Notes: generated from the sequence alone by a model not told the origin. A stretch of DNA of 42,123 nucleotides from an uncultured Alcanivoracaceae bacterium (GCA_913061105.1 CAJXVJ010000005.1:1-42123); one strand, 5' to 3'; shown: positions 10,424 to 21,584, counted from the stretch's first letter. Program-made: numbers and translations.

Positions 10424-11344
10424 TCAATCACTCAGATATTTATCAAACCACTTAAGCGCCTCATCAACACCGCGTTTTGACTGTGCTAAGGTTGGTATAT
10501 GGCTGGTGTTGTCAAATTCAATGTATTCTGATGCGACTCCAGCTTCTTGTAATGCATCGAATATCATTTCTCCATGTTTAATAGGAATAATATCATCTGT
10601 ATTGCCATGCATAATCAATGTTGGAGGATCCTCTGATGACACATAGGATATGGGAGAGAACTCTGTGTATTGTTCTTCAGTGAGATGTAATACACGGAAA
10701 TACTTTTTCATCTCTGGATTGTCCTTTACAAACAGAGATAAATCGGTGGGTGATGCAAAAGTGGCAATCGCCGTAACTGATGAATTAGCTTTTTCCCAGT
10801 CAGCTTTGGCGCCTTTCAGCCCTATTTCTGGACTGCTGCCAATCAGTAATGACAAATGGCCACTGGCACTTCCGCCCCATAGACCAATGCGATTAGAATC
10901 AACACCATAGTCTTTTGCATGATGTTTGATAAAACGTATGGCGCGTCGAACATGCTGGACCAATTCTGGCATATCAAATTTTGTTCCACTGCCGTGTCTG
11001 ACTTCAAAAACGGTATAGCCATTATCAACCAATAATTTTGGATTAAGAATGGGCCACATTTCTAAAGCATATAACTCTTCATTGGAGGCCAATCGGTAAT
11101 GACCTGAGTCTAACAATTTATAGGTATCATTCGGAGATTTCCAACCCCCACTGTTAGTTAGAATCACACCTGCTCCGTTTGGTTTTGCTGGTTGAATCAC
11201 ATCAAATGTCATCGCCATGCCATGTGAATGACCATAAATAACATCAATCTCAAATTGTACTTGTTTGCTTCTGTCTTTATGATTTGTAGACGTGCACGAG
11301 ATAATAAATAGTGCCATTAATAATCTTAAGCTCAATCGTAGCAT
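10424..11344 (-). CDS. Alpha/beta hydrolase (esterase/acyl-peptidase-like), lipoprotein or exported
   Basis: GGSASGHLSLL nucleophile elbow, HGNTDDIIPIKHGE acid region, SHIP catalytic His; N-terminal LFIISC lipobox-like sequence. Confidence 0.8.
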   Translation of the reverse strand: MLRLSLRLLMALFIISCTSTNHKDRSKQVQFEIDVIYGHSHGMAMTFDVIQPAKPNGAGVILTNSGGWKSPNDTYKLLDSGHYRLASNEELYALEMWPILNPKLLVDNGYTVFEVRHGSGTKFDMPELVQHVRRAIRFIKHHAKDYGVDSNRIGLWGGSASGHLSLLIGSSPEIGLKGAKADWEKANSSVTAIATFASPTDLSLFVKDNPEMKKYFRVLHLTEEQYTEFSPISYVSSEDPPTLIMHGNTDDIIPIKHGEMIFDALQEAGVASEYIEFDNTSHIPTLAQSKRGVDEALKWFDKYLSD

Positions 11345-11414
11345 TTTGTATTCCTTATTGTTTTAATAAAATTGTATCATAAATATTATTTGTACTAATT
11401 TAGATATTAAAATA

Positions 11415-12911
11415 TCAGTTCTTCTCATCTGAACAATTAAGTGGCTCATTGAAATCTATCTGATTAATACTAGCAGGTTTTGAGATGACAACACGTTGGT
11501 CAGATAAGCCTTTATAGCTGCCTTCTGAACTGCCCCAACAATTTTGTCGGGCATCAATGTGTGCATCTGGGACATGTAGCATTATATCAGCTTGGCCATT
11601 ATCTATGATTGTATTGTTTCTCAACACAACGTCATAAAAACTCATCTCATTCTGCCCACTGGCCAAAATTTCCAAATCTCCAAATTCAAAGCCAGTGCGT
11701 CCTGCGCCTTCAATTCTGCTGTTCATGATTTTAAGGCTATAACTACCTTTTGCTGGTGCAAGGTCATCTAAGAATTGAGAGCCTCCTAACCAGACGTTTG
11801 CAGCCACATCTTCAAATCCACTCACAGCTCCTGCATCTCGAATGGTACTTCCATTAATTTCAATAGACACCCTGCCCTTATGATCCTGCATATTATCTAC
11901 AGGAGTTAAATTAACTAGTGTTCCTTCAATATTCATTTGGCCCGCACCTTCAATAATTGAATCACCAATATAAAGGTCAATTTCTGAAGGGCTTTGCATC
12001 ACAGCAGCTACTATTCCATCTTGACCAGTTGGGCCACTCAAAAATTGCTCAACGTGAGCATCAATTTTTGCTCCTCCACTTGCAACCATCATGATATTTC
12101 TCCCATTTCGAGTCATACGTCCTTGAACCTCTGAGTCGAATACATCGAGCAAGGCTTTCGCAGATGAACCCTGTGACAAAACAGCAATTCCAACATCGAA
12201 GAATCCTATTTTTGTGCCTCCTTCAATGTGGGTTTGATTCACTGACAATAAGCTTTCAACTGAGTTTGAGGTGACCGATAAAATGCCAAAACCTGCTGTA
12301 TTCATTACTTTAGATCCTGTAATCTTTATTTGACCTGGCTGATCAGTATGTATAAACACCATTCCTGCATGCGGAAGTGAACCTGGTAAAGTCGGATATG
12401 TTACCTTTAAAAAAGATTCTGAACGATTAGCTCCATCTACCTCAACATCATCAATTTGAACAGAAGAAATGTTTCGCCCATAAATTCCACTTGCATGGCT
12501 GTTTTCTATTCGTATATTTGAAATTTGATTATTGTTAGCCAATACAACCCCAATCCCATTATTGCTTAATCCATCAGTATTGCTTATAACAGGCTTATTT
12601 TTTTGATCGTGCAAACCTAATAACCGTTGGTTGTCCTTTAATTTAATGCCTCCTTGCAAAGGAAAATCACTGGCAAGTACGAAAATACTGTCACCTTTTT
12701 TACTCATACTTTCCAGTAGTGCTAACGATCCTATTGGGTTCGAAATACTTTTACCATTGCCAGAGGCTCCTGTCTTTATGAACCAAATGTTCTTATTGAT
12801 TTGTTTTTCAGAAATGACATTGTTTTTTAACTGCTTACTATCATGATTTGAAGCAGAACAAGACATCAAAAATATTAAAACCATCAATGTAAGTGTGTTA
12901 AATCGGAGCAT
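11415..12911 (-). CDS. Putative lipoprotein with right-handed parallel beta-helix fold
   Basis: Lipobox-like FLMSCSAS; repeated short strands (NQISNIRIENSHASGIYGRNISSVQIDDVEVDGANRS...). Confidence 0.65.
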   Translation of the reverse strand: MLRFNTLTLMVLIFLMSCSASNHDSKQLKNNVISEKQINKNIWFIKTGASGNGKSISNPIGSLALLESMSKKGDSIFVLASDFPLQGGIKLKDNQRLLGLHDQKNKPVISNTDGLSNNGIGVVLANNNQISNIRIENSHASGIYGRNISSVQIDDVEVDGANRSESFLKVTYPTLPGSLPHAGMVFIHTDQPGQIKITGSKVMNTAGFGILSVTSNSVESLLSVNQTHIEGGTKIGFFDVGIAVLSQGSSAKALLDVFDSEVQGRMTRNGRNIMMVASGGAKIDAHVEQFLSGPTGQDGIVAAVMQSPSEIDLYIGDSIIEGAGQMNIEGTLVNLTPVDNMQDHKGRVSIEINGSTIRDAGAVSGFEDVAANVWLGGSQFLDDLAPAKGSYSLKIMNSRIEGAGRTGFEFGDLEILASGQNEMSFYDVVLRNNTIIDNGQADIMLHVPDAHIDARQNCWGSSEGSYKGLSDQRVVISKPASINQIDFNEPLNCSDEKN

Positions 12912-12963
12912 ATTTAATCCTCTTATTGTATTTTGTTATTAAGGAGTAAAGAAAAACAATTCA

Positions 12964-13839
12964 TCATGAAGGTTTTCTAACTTGTTCAAAATAAGATTTT
13001 CCTAAAATAACCATCAATATACCACCAAGGATAATTATTGATGACACCACCAATCTTATAGATAAATTTTCATCAGCAAATACCACGCCCCCTAATCCTG
13101 CTAGCACTGGCACCAGTAATTGAACAACGGCAGCTTGTGTAGCAGAAAGACCACCCAGTGCCAAATACCACAAGGTATAACCAATGCCAGAAGTGATACC
13201 ACCAGAGATAATGGCTAAAGCAATGCCTTCTGTAGATAAACTGATATTTTGAATGGTAAAAGCCATTAAGATAACAACAAATGGTAACGAACGCATAAAG
13301 TTATAGACTGTATCACTTAGTGGGTTTTCTGATTGTTTTCCTGCCAAAGAGTAAAAACCCCACGCAATTCCGGCAACTGTCATCAAAATAAAACCGAGTA
13401 ATGAAGGAGAGGTTAATTCTGGAAACACCAAATAAATAAATCCTGAAAATGAAACCATAACACCAAGCCATTCAACTAAACGTAACTTATTACCAAGGTA
13501 AATTCCGACAGCAATCATGGTTATTTGCACAGATGCAAATAAAATCAATGCCCCTGTGCCTGTATCTAATGACAAATAAGCATAGGAAAAGGCAATGGCA
13601 TAGAGAAACAACATAAATGCAGCACTCCAGCTTCCTTTTGAAGTAACAGTGCTCTTTGGTTGTACTATCTTTGCTTGTGCTAGTTTAAGTATAACAAATA
13701 AAACAACAATACCTGAAAACAATCGAATAGACGTAAAACTGGCCGCATCAATGGTGTTGTCACCTATGGCCAACCTGCACAGAATTGAATTTCCAGCAAA
13801 TGCAAGAAGAGCCATAATAGTAAATAAAATTGTTTTCAT
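12964..13839 (-). CDS. DMT superfamily (EamA-like) transporter
   Basis: About ten hydrophobic helices in 291 aa; EamA-like GYTLWYLALGGLSATQAAVVQLLVPVLAGLGGVVFADE. Confidence 0.85.
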   Translation of the reverse strand: MKTILFTIMALLAFAGNSILCRLAIGDNTIDAASFTSIRLFSGIVVLFVILKLAQAKIVQPKSTVTSKGSWSAAFMLFLYAIAFSYAYLSLDTGTGALILFASVQITMIAVGIYLGNKLRLVEWLGVMVSFSGFIYLVFPELTSPSLLGFILMTVAGIAWGFYSLAGKQSENPLSDTVYNFMRSLPFVVILMAFTIQNISLSTEGIALAIISGGITSGIGYTLWYLALGGLSATQAAVVQLLVPVLAGLGGVVFADENLSIRLVVSSIIILGGILMVILGKSYFEQVRKPS

Positions 13840-14076
13840 GCCTATATTGTTTTGGTGATGAATAAGACTTATTTACTATACATGTTTATTTGAAATGTCA
13901 CATTATAAATATCGTGTAGAATCCATTAATTAATTTTCTCGTGATTGTATTTTTCAAAACGGCCTTTTTCTCAAATTAAGTTTATATAGAAGTACATTGT
14001 ATAAATCTCTAAATGTATTTATAACATAAACATTGTTTTCCGTTTTCTCTTTATGTATTTTCATTATACTAATTAG

Positions 14077-14859
14077 TTATAGAGCCTGACCAACGCGTTT
14101 CAATCCTTCGATAAAATCACCTGGACGCCAATGCATCCAAATCATCTTTGCCTGACCCACTACATTTTTTTCAGGAATCAAGCCAAAGACTCGGCTGTCC
14201 TTGCTGAAATCACGGTTATCTCCCATGCCAAAATAATGCCCTTCTGGAACAACTAAATCGGTATATTCATAATTGTGTCTCACTTGATTAGAATGCAGTA
14301 TAGTGTGTTGCTTTCCATTAATATTTGATGCTTTTTGATTGAGCCCAATAGGATTAACATCATCATAAAAGCCTTTATAAGCTCCATCAAACTTTACATC
14401 AATGGCTTTTTCATTAACAAAAACCTGTTTGGTGCGTTGGTTATAAACTATGTGATCACCTGGGACGCCTATTACTCTTTTTATGATATCAACAGATGGA
14501 TCTTCAACAGACCGAAAAACAAAAACATCGCCTCTTTGCGGATGACCTGTTTCTATCAGAGTATTGTGAAATACTGGCATTTTTAATCCATAGGCCGTTT
14601 TATCTACGAAAATAAAGTCACCGGTTAATAACGTAGGCATCATTGATGATGATGGAATTCGAAAAGGTTCAAATGCAAAAGTACGTACCGACATAACCAA
14701 AAAGATGACAGGAAAGAAACTACCCGTAGTGGCCATAAATTTTAAATATTTGTTATCGCTGCTTTTAAAGGTTTTTTTTCTGCTCATTAAATAAGCACAT
14801 AAGGTTAAAATTGTGCCAATAAATAAAACCATTTCATAATCAAAATGTACATCATTCAT
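14077..14859 (-). CDS. lepB: Signal peptidase I
   Basis: IPSSSMMPTLLTGDFIFVDK (Ser), RGDVFVFRSVEDPSVDIIKRVIGVPGD (Lys), GMGDNRDFSKDSRVFG box. Confidence 0.93.
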   Translation of the reverse strand: MNDVHFDYEMVLFIGTILTLCAYLMSRKKTFKSSDNKYLKFMATTGSFFPVIFLVMSVRTFAFEPFRIPSSSMMPTLLTGDFIFVDKTAYGLKMPVFHNTLIETGHPQRGDVFVFRSVEDPSVDIIKRVIGVPGDHIVYNQRTKQVFVNEKAIDVKFDGAYKGFYDDVNPIGLNQKASNINGKQHTILHSNQVRHNYEYTDLVVPEGHYFGMGDNRDFSKDSRVFGLIPEKNVVGQAKMIWMHWRPGDFIEGLKRVGQAL

Positions 14860-15295
14860 AAGTGAATCCTCTGGTTAATATAGTTAAATAGAGGCAACAA
14901 TTCTTCAAAGGTTCACTGTTTACTAGATATTGGCTAATAAAGTGACTTATGACCTAGTATTGGTTGTGATTATTGTGAGTATCTGTGTTTAAAGAAAGTT
15001 AATATTACAGATGCTGCTAACCAACCAAAAAAAAATGATTATTTCGTCCACATCACTGCAATAAACCTGGCAATAACCAGATAATTATTGGAAGGATATT
15101 TTCTATACTGACAGAGTCTCAGTAAACATAATTCTTAGTCACCTTAACTTTGCCTTTGTGGTTATCTGTTACAGAACCATTACTAAATAATGACGTAACG
15201 TGTGCTGAAATAAAAAAACAATTACATTAATGTCAGATTTTTTTTAATAATTACGTATTAATAATTGAACTAAAAATATATTAAGGAAAAAAAGA

Positions 15296-17029
15296 ATGAA
15301 TACTAAATACTTTTTAATAATGCTAATGGTTTTATTGATTGTACCTTTTGTGACCAAAGCAGGAGGAACAGCTATAGTGACGGTGGGATTGGATGTTTCA
15401 TGTGACTACAGCAGCATCACCGGTGCCAGTTTTAATGAGCCAGCAAGTGATTGGTTGGAAATCAGGATTCCAAAAAACTACAGTTTACCTGGTCTTGAGT
15501 TATTGGCCGATCGAAATACCACACTGATTGGCGGTTATGACACATGTAATGACACCACAGTGTCGGGCAATACAGTTCTGGTTGGTAATCAATCAAGTGC
15601 TATTTTTGTAGCAGGTGTGAGTAGTAACACCACTACACGAACGAATCTGAACATGGTGAATTTAGAAATCAGTGGTGGTAATTCGAATGCCGATGGGGGT
15701 GTGTTAAGTCTTACTGGAAGTTGGGAATTAACGCTGTACAATACCACATTAAGTTTCAATCACAGCAATCAAAATGGCGGCGCTTTAGCCATTGAACCAA
15801 ATGATGACACGAATGTGTTGACTCCCAGGGTATTTATTTCTGATAATAGCATTTTAAGTAACAATACTGCCAATGGAAATGGTGGTGCAATTGCGTGTGA
15901 CGGTGGAGGCTCTGTGTCAGTATGGAATACGCAAGTGGCTTTTAATGAGTCTGATGGCTTTGGTGGTGCAGTTTTTATGAATAATAGCTGTAACTATTAT
16001 CAATACGGTGGCCGCTTGTTTCAAGGTGTATTTTTCAACGACGCGGTACAATCAGGTGGGGGAATTGCCGCATTGAATGATTCACTGGTCTATATTAACA
16101 GCAACAGACATAACGTAGATGCTGCGCTTATTTCTTCAAATACAGCAGCAAATGGCGGTGGCATTTTTGTATCTGGTGACTCTAGGTTAGAAGCCATTGA
16201 TGCCACAATCAATAACAATACAGCGATTTTCACTGGAGGAGGGATTCGTTCAGCTGATAGTCATGTGATTATCAGGCGATCCAGTCCAGGTGCACAGTGC
16301 CACAATGAAGTGCGTTGTTCAACCGTTTCTAATAATACTGTTACTAATACCGATCCCCTTTATGGTGGTGGTGCAATAGCTACATTTGGCGGCACTTTAG
16401 AAATTACTGGAACCTATATCGAAAACAACAGTGCAAGTTATGGCAGTGCCATTAGAGCACGATTTATGCCTTTTGATTTTGACAGTAATTTTACTATGGT
16501 TGGGAATGTTGTAGCAAAAAATAGGGGTGCCCAACAAGTGATATATTTAGATGAATCTTCAGGAGAAATTGCATTCACTACTTTTGTTGATAATGAAGAT
16601 ATGAATCAGGTAATAGAAATGTCCTATCCAACTACTTCAGCTGATGGAAACGAAGTCCTCATTTCTGGTTCAATTTTTGATCACTCCAGTAATACAATAC
16701 CATCAGCAAAATTGACTACAGCAGGTCAACTTCCAATAGGCGACTGTAATCGTAATGCACCTAGTTCAACAGGAGACTTGGTAGCCGAGCCTAGATCAGT
16801 CGGCAGCATCGTTGCCTATGAGGACCGAGCAGGTGGTGATTATCGCCTACAAGATACTTCAACATTTGTGGATTTTTGTAACGGAAGTTTCATGGGCTTA
16901 GGTTCTAATTATTCTGCCAATGGATTCGCCAAGCCAATAGATAACAATATTTCAAATCTTCATGGTACGTATGATCTTGGTGGATTAGAGCGTTATGATT
17001 TAGACCTGATTTTTAAAGATAATTTTTGA
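15296..17029 (+). CDS. Exported beta-helix / polymorphic-outer-membrane-like repeat protein
   Basis: Signal peptide; repeats of the GGGI/GGAI-NNT type (SNNTANGNGGAIACDGGGS, SSNTAANGGGIFVSGDSRL, NNNTAIFTGGGIRSADSHV); C-terminal DLIFKDNF. Confidence 0.75.
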   Translation: MNTKYFLIMLMVLLIVPFVTKAGGTAIVTVGLDVSCDYSSITGASFNEPASDWLEIRIPKNYSLPGLELLADRNTTLIGGYDTCNDTTVSGNTVLVGNQSSAIFVAGVSSNTTTRTNLNMVNLEISGGNSNADGGVLSLTGSWELTLYNTTLSFNHSNQNGGALAIEPNDDTNVLTPRVFISDNSILSNNTANGNGGAIACDGGGSVSVWNTQVAFNESDGFGGAVFMNNSCNYYQYGGRLFQGVFFNDAVQSGGGIAALNDSLVYINSNRHNVDAALISSNTAANGGGIFVSGDSRLEAIDATINNNTAIFTGGGIRSADSHVIIRRSSPGAQCHNEVRCSTVSNNTVTNTDPLYGGGAIATFGGTLEITGTYIENNSASYGSAIRARFMPFDFDSNFTMVGNVVAKNRGAQQVIYLDESSGEIAFTTFVDNEDMNQVIEMSYPTTSADGNEVLISGSIFDHSSNTIPSAKLTTAGQLPIGDCNRNAPSSTGDLVAEPRSVGSIVAYEDRAGGDYRLQDTSTFVDFCNGSFMGLGSNYSANGFAKPIDNNISNLHGTYDLGGLERYDLDLIFKDNF

Positions 17030-17080
17030 ATCATTACTACATGTGTTTATCATTAATGCTTTAGATATGTAAGTTTAGTA

Positions 17081-17461
17081 TTATCTCTTTTTCTTAATAA
17101 GAGGATTGGTATAAAAAGCATACAACAGAACAATCCCAACCATAATGAAATGAATGATATCGTTCTTTTCAAAATTAACTGCACTGGCTTGTTCTGGACT
17201 ACCTGCCATGAGAAATACAGGTAAGTAAATACTTTTAAAAAGCAATATCAAATTCACAGAACTTTCTACAAGGGCAAAAATGTTTGTGACTACAGAATTT
17301 TTTAAGAAGATAATACCCACGGCAAAACAAATGCCAAGATACAAAAAATAACTGCCTCCCCAAGGGATTGAAATACGAATATCGGAACCAGCCACAAACT
17401 CAACCAATACAAATAATGGGGTGGCAAGATAATATTTTGATAGAAGGCTGCTTTTTATCAT
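17081..17461 (-). CDS. Small membrane protein of unknown function
   Basis: 126 aa with about four hydrophobic segments. Confidence 0.6.
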   Translation of the reverse strand: MIKSSLLSKYYLATPLFVLVEFVAGSDIRISIPWGGSYFLYLGICFAVGIIFLKNSVVTNIFALVESSVNLILLFKSIYLPVFLMAGSPEQASAVNFEKNDIIHFIMVGIVLLYAFYTNPLIKKKR

Positions 17462-17524
17462 TTATAAAATTACATCAACTATGAATGACAGTGTGGGTCA
17501 AAAAGATTCATTTGCAATATTGAA

Positions 17525-18160
17525 TTAAGCAGTCTTTAGTACAATATTATACGCAAGTGTATCGGCTTTTCCTTCAACTTTTGAGGCTATCATTTGCGCT
17601 TGCTCTTCTTTATTTTTACTCTTCAATAACCTATCTGGAGCATTGAGCTCGTGCCCTGGGAAATACATCTGAGTTATAATTTCAACAAAACCTTTTTTGG
17701 TGACTTTGAAATGAATGTGTGGTGGCCTGTCCCAAGTTTCTGTGGCTGGATAGACACCTGGTATGATTGTTTTAAATCTAAACACACCTTTTTTACCACT
17801 TTGCACAATCGCCCAACCTTGAAAATTTGGGTCAATGGGTGCATCAAATGAATCTAGCGGATGGTTATATTTACCCGCTGCATTGGCTTGCCAAATATCA
17901 ACAGTGGCATCTTCAATGGGATTGTTGTCAGTATCTAGAACTTGCCCCTCAATAAAAACCACCTGTCCTTTAGCCACACCTGTATTATCATCAACCTTGG
18001 TTAAATCAAAGTCCTTGTCTTTTTGTGCTACTACGGGATAAAAAGGTCCTTTGATTTCTTTTGGTGTAGGGTTACTTGCATTTGTGGAACCGGAAAACAA
18101 AGCCAAAGCACTGCCCCATAATCCAGTTTTAATAAAAAGTCGTCTGTTTGTTTTTTTCAT
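17525..18160 (-). CDS. Intradiol ring-cleavage dioxygenase family protein, probable Tat substrate
   Basis: VDIWQANAAGKYNHPLDS, GVYPATETWDRPPHIHFKVTKKG (iron-ligand region); N-terminus MKKTNRRLFIKTGLWGSALALFSG with twin-Arg motif. Start corrected from ORF start 18322 to ATG 18160. Confidence 0.85.
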   Translation of the reverse strand: MKKTNRRLFIKTGLWGSALALFSGSTNASNPTPKEIKGPFYPVVAQKDKDFDLTKVDDNTGVAKGQVVFIEGQVLDTDNNPIEDATVDIWQANAAGKYNHPLDSFDAPIDPNFQGWAIVQSGKKGVFRFKTIIPGVYPATETWDRPPHIHFKVTKKGFVEIITQMYFPGHELNAPDRLLKSKNKEEQAQMIASKVEGKADTLAYNIVLKTA

Positions 18161-18174
18161 TTGATATTTACCTT

Positions 18175-18555
18175 TTATTTCTGTGAATGTAGACCAAACA
18201 TATTGCCTTCTGAATCCATGGCAAGGGTAACGAAACCATATTCTCCAATCGACATTTTTGGCTGATTTACTTGACCACCAGCTGGAACAATTCTGGCCTC
18301 TTCTGTGGCGCAATCTTCGCAAGCGAAATAAACCAATGTACTGTTTCCACCAGCTTTCATGCCTTCCATTTTTACCAATGCCCCACTGGCACCATATTGC
18401 TCCATATTTGAGGGAAATGCGAGCATTTCAATGGTTGTATCACTGGGATCACTTAATACTTCTACTTTAATATCTAATATGGTCTCATAAAACTTTTTTG
18501 CTCTATTGACTTCATCTACGTAAATTTCAAACCAACCTATTGGGTTTTTTGCCAT
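18175..18555 (-). CDS. VOC superfamily (glyoxalase/bleomycin-resistance-like) protein
   Basis: IGWFEIYVDEVNRAKKFYETIL ... SIGEYGFVTLAMDSEGNMFGLHSQK. Confidence 0.85.
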   Translation of the reverse strand: MAKNPIGWFEIYVDEVNRAKKFYETILDIKVEVLSDPSDTTIEMLAFPSNMEQYGASGALVKMEGMKAGGNSTLVYFACEDCATEEARIVPAGGQVNQPKMSIGEYGFVTLAMDSEGNMFGLHSQK

Positions 18556-18596
18556 GATTTTTTCTCAATAATAGTGTGAGTGTGGACAATATTCTA

Positions 18597-19148
18597 TCAC
18601 ATAAAATTATTCAGAACTTCATCAGTTGATTTAACTGTACAAAACTCACCATTTAAACTGGCCAGATGAATGTTGTGTATTTGATCAGCTGTATAATGAA
18701 TACCATCTTCGCCTTTTCGATCAAAAGTGGCAGTTGCATCAGAAACCAAAGTCACTTCAAACCCATAATTTCCAGCCATGCGTGTTGTGGTTGATACACA
18801 GTGGTCTGTGGTTAAACCGGCTATTACAAGTGACTGAATAGCATTGTCTTCGAGATAACTCTTTAAATTTGTCCCTATAAAAGCGCTGTTTACTGATTTT
18901 TTAAAGACGGCTTCACCTGTTATTGGTTTGGTTTCTTGTTTAAATTCATTGCCTGCAAAACCAGTTCTGAGTGGTGAATTGGGTTCGACCGAACAATGCT
19001 GTACATGGATCACTGGCCATTTATTTTTACGCCAATGTGCCAACAACAATGCCATTTTATTTTCGGCATCAAGATTGTTTCTTTGTCCCCAAACAGGGTG
19101 ATCAAACCCCTTTTGATAATCAATGGATATTAAGGCAACTTTATTCAT
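18597..19148 (-). CDS. Isochorismatase-family cysteine hydrolase
   Basis: [63 protein letters not shown]. Confidence 0.88.
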   Translation of the reverse strand: MNKVALISIDYQKGFDHPVWGQRNNLDAENKMALLLAHWRKNKWPVIHVQHCSVEPNSPLRTGFAGNEFKQETKPITGEAVFKKSVNSAFIGTNLKSYLEDNAIQSLVIAGLTTDHCVSTTTRMAGNYGFEVTLVSDATATFDRKGEDGIHYTADQIHNIHLASLNGEFCTVKSTDEVLNNFM

Positions 19149-20157
19149 TTGAAAGCACGATTCTGTATTTGGCTTTACCCGATTTTAGGTGTTCGAAAGC
19201 CTCATTGATATTGGTCATCGGATACACTTCGACTTGAGGCGCGATATTGTGCAAGTTAGCAAAATCTAACATGGTTTCTATTGTTGTGGGACTTCCAACC
19301 GGTGAACCTGATATGGATTTTTGTCCGCCAAGCAAGGAAAACACTCCCACATCAAGCGGTTCAAGTGTTGCTCCTACAAAATGTAATCGGCCTTTTGGCT
19401 TTAGTGTACTGAGGTATAAATCCCAATTCAGTTTTACGTTGACAGTTGAAACAATAAAATCAAAACTATTCGCAGCTAACTCAATCTCGGCTTCATCTCG
19501 AGAATTCAAGGTTTTGTGCGCACCCAACTCTAAAGCTTCTGTGCGTTTAGACTCACTGGATGTAAATGCTGTGACTTCACAACCCCATTTATTTAAAAAT
19601 TGTAAAGCAATATGTCCAAGACCACCAATACCAATAACTGCGACTTTATCTGTTGGTTTAACATCAAACTGAACAAGAGGGTTGAACACTGTAATGCCAC
19701 CACAAAACATAGGACCCGCTGCTTTTGGATCAAGCCCTTCAGGAATCACCACAACACTTGCTTGATCTGCACGAACTTTATCTGCGAACCCACCATGTCT
19801 TGCCACTATAGTTGCTTGAGCAGTTGAACATAGGTTCTGATCACCAGTTTCACAAGGATTACAGTCACCACAATAGCCTGAATGCCAGCCCAATCCAACT
19901 GTCATGCCTGGTTTTAAGTTGTTAACATGACTTCCAGTTGCTGCAATCTTACCCACGATTTCATGCCCTGCTACCAAAGGAAAATGCGACATCCCCCACT
20001 CATTATCGATCATGCTTAAATCGCTGTGACAAATACCACAATAAAGCACATCTATTTCCACCTCGTTGGCATCAAGCTCACCTACTTCATAGGTAAATTG
20101 TTCTAATTTCCCACCCGCTTCTAGAGCAGCATAGGCATTTATTGTTTTTGTTTTCAT
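19141..20157 (-). CDS. Zinc-dependent NAD(P) alcohol dehydrogenase (MDR superfamily, YahK/AdhC-like)
   Basis: [45 protein letters not shown] zinc cluster, [18 protein letters not shown]. Confidence 0.92.
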   Translation of the reverse strand: MKTKTINAYAALEAGGKLEQFTYEVGELDANEVEIDVLYCGICHSDLSMIDNEWGMSHFPLVAGHEIVGKIAATGSHVNNLKPGMTVGLGWHSGYCGDCNPCETGDQNLCSTAQATIVARHGGFADKVRADQASVVVIPEGLDPKAAGPMFCGGITVFNPLVQFDVKPTDKVAVIGIGGLGHIALQFLNKWGCEVTAFTSSESKRTEALELGAHKTLNSRDEAEIELAANSFDFIVSTVNVKLNWDLYLSTLKPKGRLHFVGATLEPLDVGVFSLLGGQKSISGSPVGSPTTIETMLDFANLHNIAPQVEVYPMTNINEAFEHLKSGKAKYRIVLSNE

Positions 20158-20318
20158 AGATTATACCAAGATTTGTTTCAAATCATATTATAAAGTCCTT
20201 TGGATAATTATCATATTGATACTTAATAATTCAGATGATATTCAATTATTAAAAATAACCTGACAGCTTATTAGAAAAATAATCGTACTAAGAGATATTC
20301 AAACAATAGAGAAAAATT

Positions 20319-20861
20319 ATGAAATTATTGATATCAATGATTATTTTAATATTTACCACATCCTGTTCATCAGAGAAAGGACAGGCACAAACCCATGAAA
20401 ACAAGCAAAGTGGTGAGTTTACCCTTGAGTTGTCTAATGGTAAGGGTTTTACCCATAAGTCAAAAAAGTTTAAAATTAAAAATGCTACAAGTGATTATTT
20501 CGAATTTGAATCATTTGGTTGGCACACTAGATTTAGCGCCAGCCAATTAGATGAAACATCTCCAAGCAGCTCAACAAGGATGATATATAACAATACATTT
20601 GTGTCATTTTATAAAGACATTAATGGCAAACGTACCAGAGTTTCTTGTAAACCAGATCAAGATCCCTTGGGCGAAATCAAAATAACAGCCATTGAAAACA
20701 ATACATTCAGTGGTGAATTTGAGTTCGAATTGGTGAAATGCAATGAGTTTTATTCATCTAAAAATGTAACGGAAATTGAATTGCCATTTAAAGCCAAAGG
20801 CTATTTTAAAGACATTGCCTATGAAAATCATTTAGAAAAGCTCATGAATAAAAATAAATAA
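20319..20861 (+). CDS. Hypothetical lipoprotein
   Basis: MKLLISMIILIFTTSCSS lipobox; rest unassigned. Confidence 0.6.
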   Translation: MKLLISMIILIFTTSCSSEKGQAQTHENKQSGEFTLELSNGKGFTHKSKKFKIKNATSDYFEFESFGWHTRFSASQLDETSPSSSTRMIYNNTFVSFYKDINGKRTRVSCKPDQDPLGEIKITAIENNTFSGEFEFELVKCNEFYSSKNVTEIELPFKAKGYFKDIAYENHLEKLMNKNK

Positions 20862-20999
20862 ATTCATTATTAAGTCATATTAAATGATTGTTATATGGCT
20901 TTCAATTTGTATTCAATGCCATAAAATCTCATCTGATAAAAAACGCTAACAGTAAGATTCGTCATTCATCGTTCCAGTCTTATGTGTTATATTTAATTC

Positions 21000-21584
21000 A
21001 TGGATAAAAGAATTGAGAAAGTATTAGATACCATTGAATCAAATTTATCGAGATCATTTTCGTTAGGTGACTTGGCTGGTATCGCCTGTATGTCTGCTTC
21101 ACAATTTCACCGTGTTTTCAAAAAAGAAACCAATGCAACGCCTTTTAAATTTATTGAGAAAATAAAAATGCAATCCGCCTATGATCACATGTTAAAACAA
21201 GACATTCAAGTGCAGGAACTTTCCGAAAACTTGGGATATCAGGATTACGAGACCTTCTCACGGGCATTCAAAAAACATTTTCAAATATCGCCAGATGACT
21301 TAAAGGCCATTGCTGTTAAGATTAAATCTCAAACAAATGAAGATGTATCTGATAATCTCTATTTTGCCGTATTTGATGATGAAGCAGAAGCCAAAGACTA
21401 TGTCGCTAACAAATTTAAGGAAATTATAGAGAAGAACCAATATACTGAAGAAGATTTAAAACTTGCACAAGTTTTTCAGGTCAGTGAAATAACAAATGAC
21501 ACATCAAAGGAAATGCGGGTCAAAAACAAATTTCAAATTAAATCCGATACAAAGGTTTGGAAAAAATTGTTAAGCCAGCCCTAA
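21000..21584 (+). CDS. AraC-family regulator, N-terminal HTH pair with unassigned C-terminal extension
   Basis: SFSLGDLAGIACMSASQFHRVFKKETNATPFKFIEKIKMQSAYDHML...VQELSENLGYQDYETFSRAFKKHFQISP. Confidence 0.88.
   Translation: MDKRIEKVLDTIESNLSRSFSLGDLAGIACMSASQFHRVFKKETNATPFKFIEKIKMQSAYDHMLKQDIQVQELSENLGYQDYETFSRAFKKHFQISPDDLKAIAVKIKSQTNEDVSDNLYFAVFDDEAEAKDYVANKFKEIIEKNQYTEEDLKLAQVFQVSEITNDTSKEMRVKNKFQIKSDTKVWKKLLSQP

Noticed and set aside
15119-15200. Minus-strand peptide ...VTSLFSNGSVTDNHKGKVKVTKNYVY* as a gene remnant
   Set aside because: Only about 35 codons, no start codon and no recognised family; chance ORF cannot be excluded.
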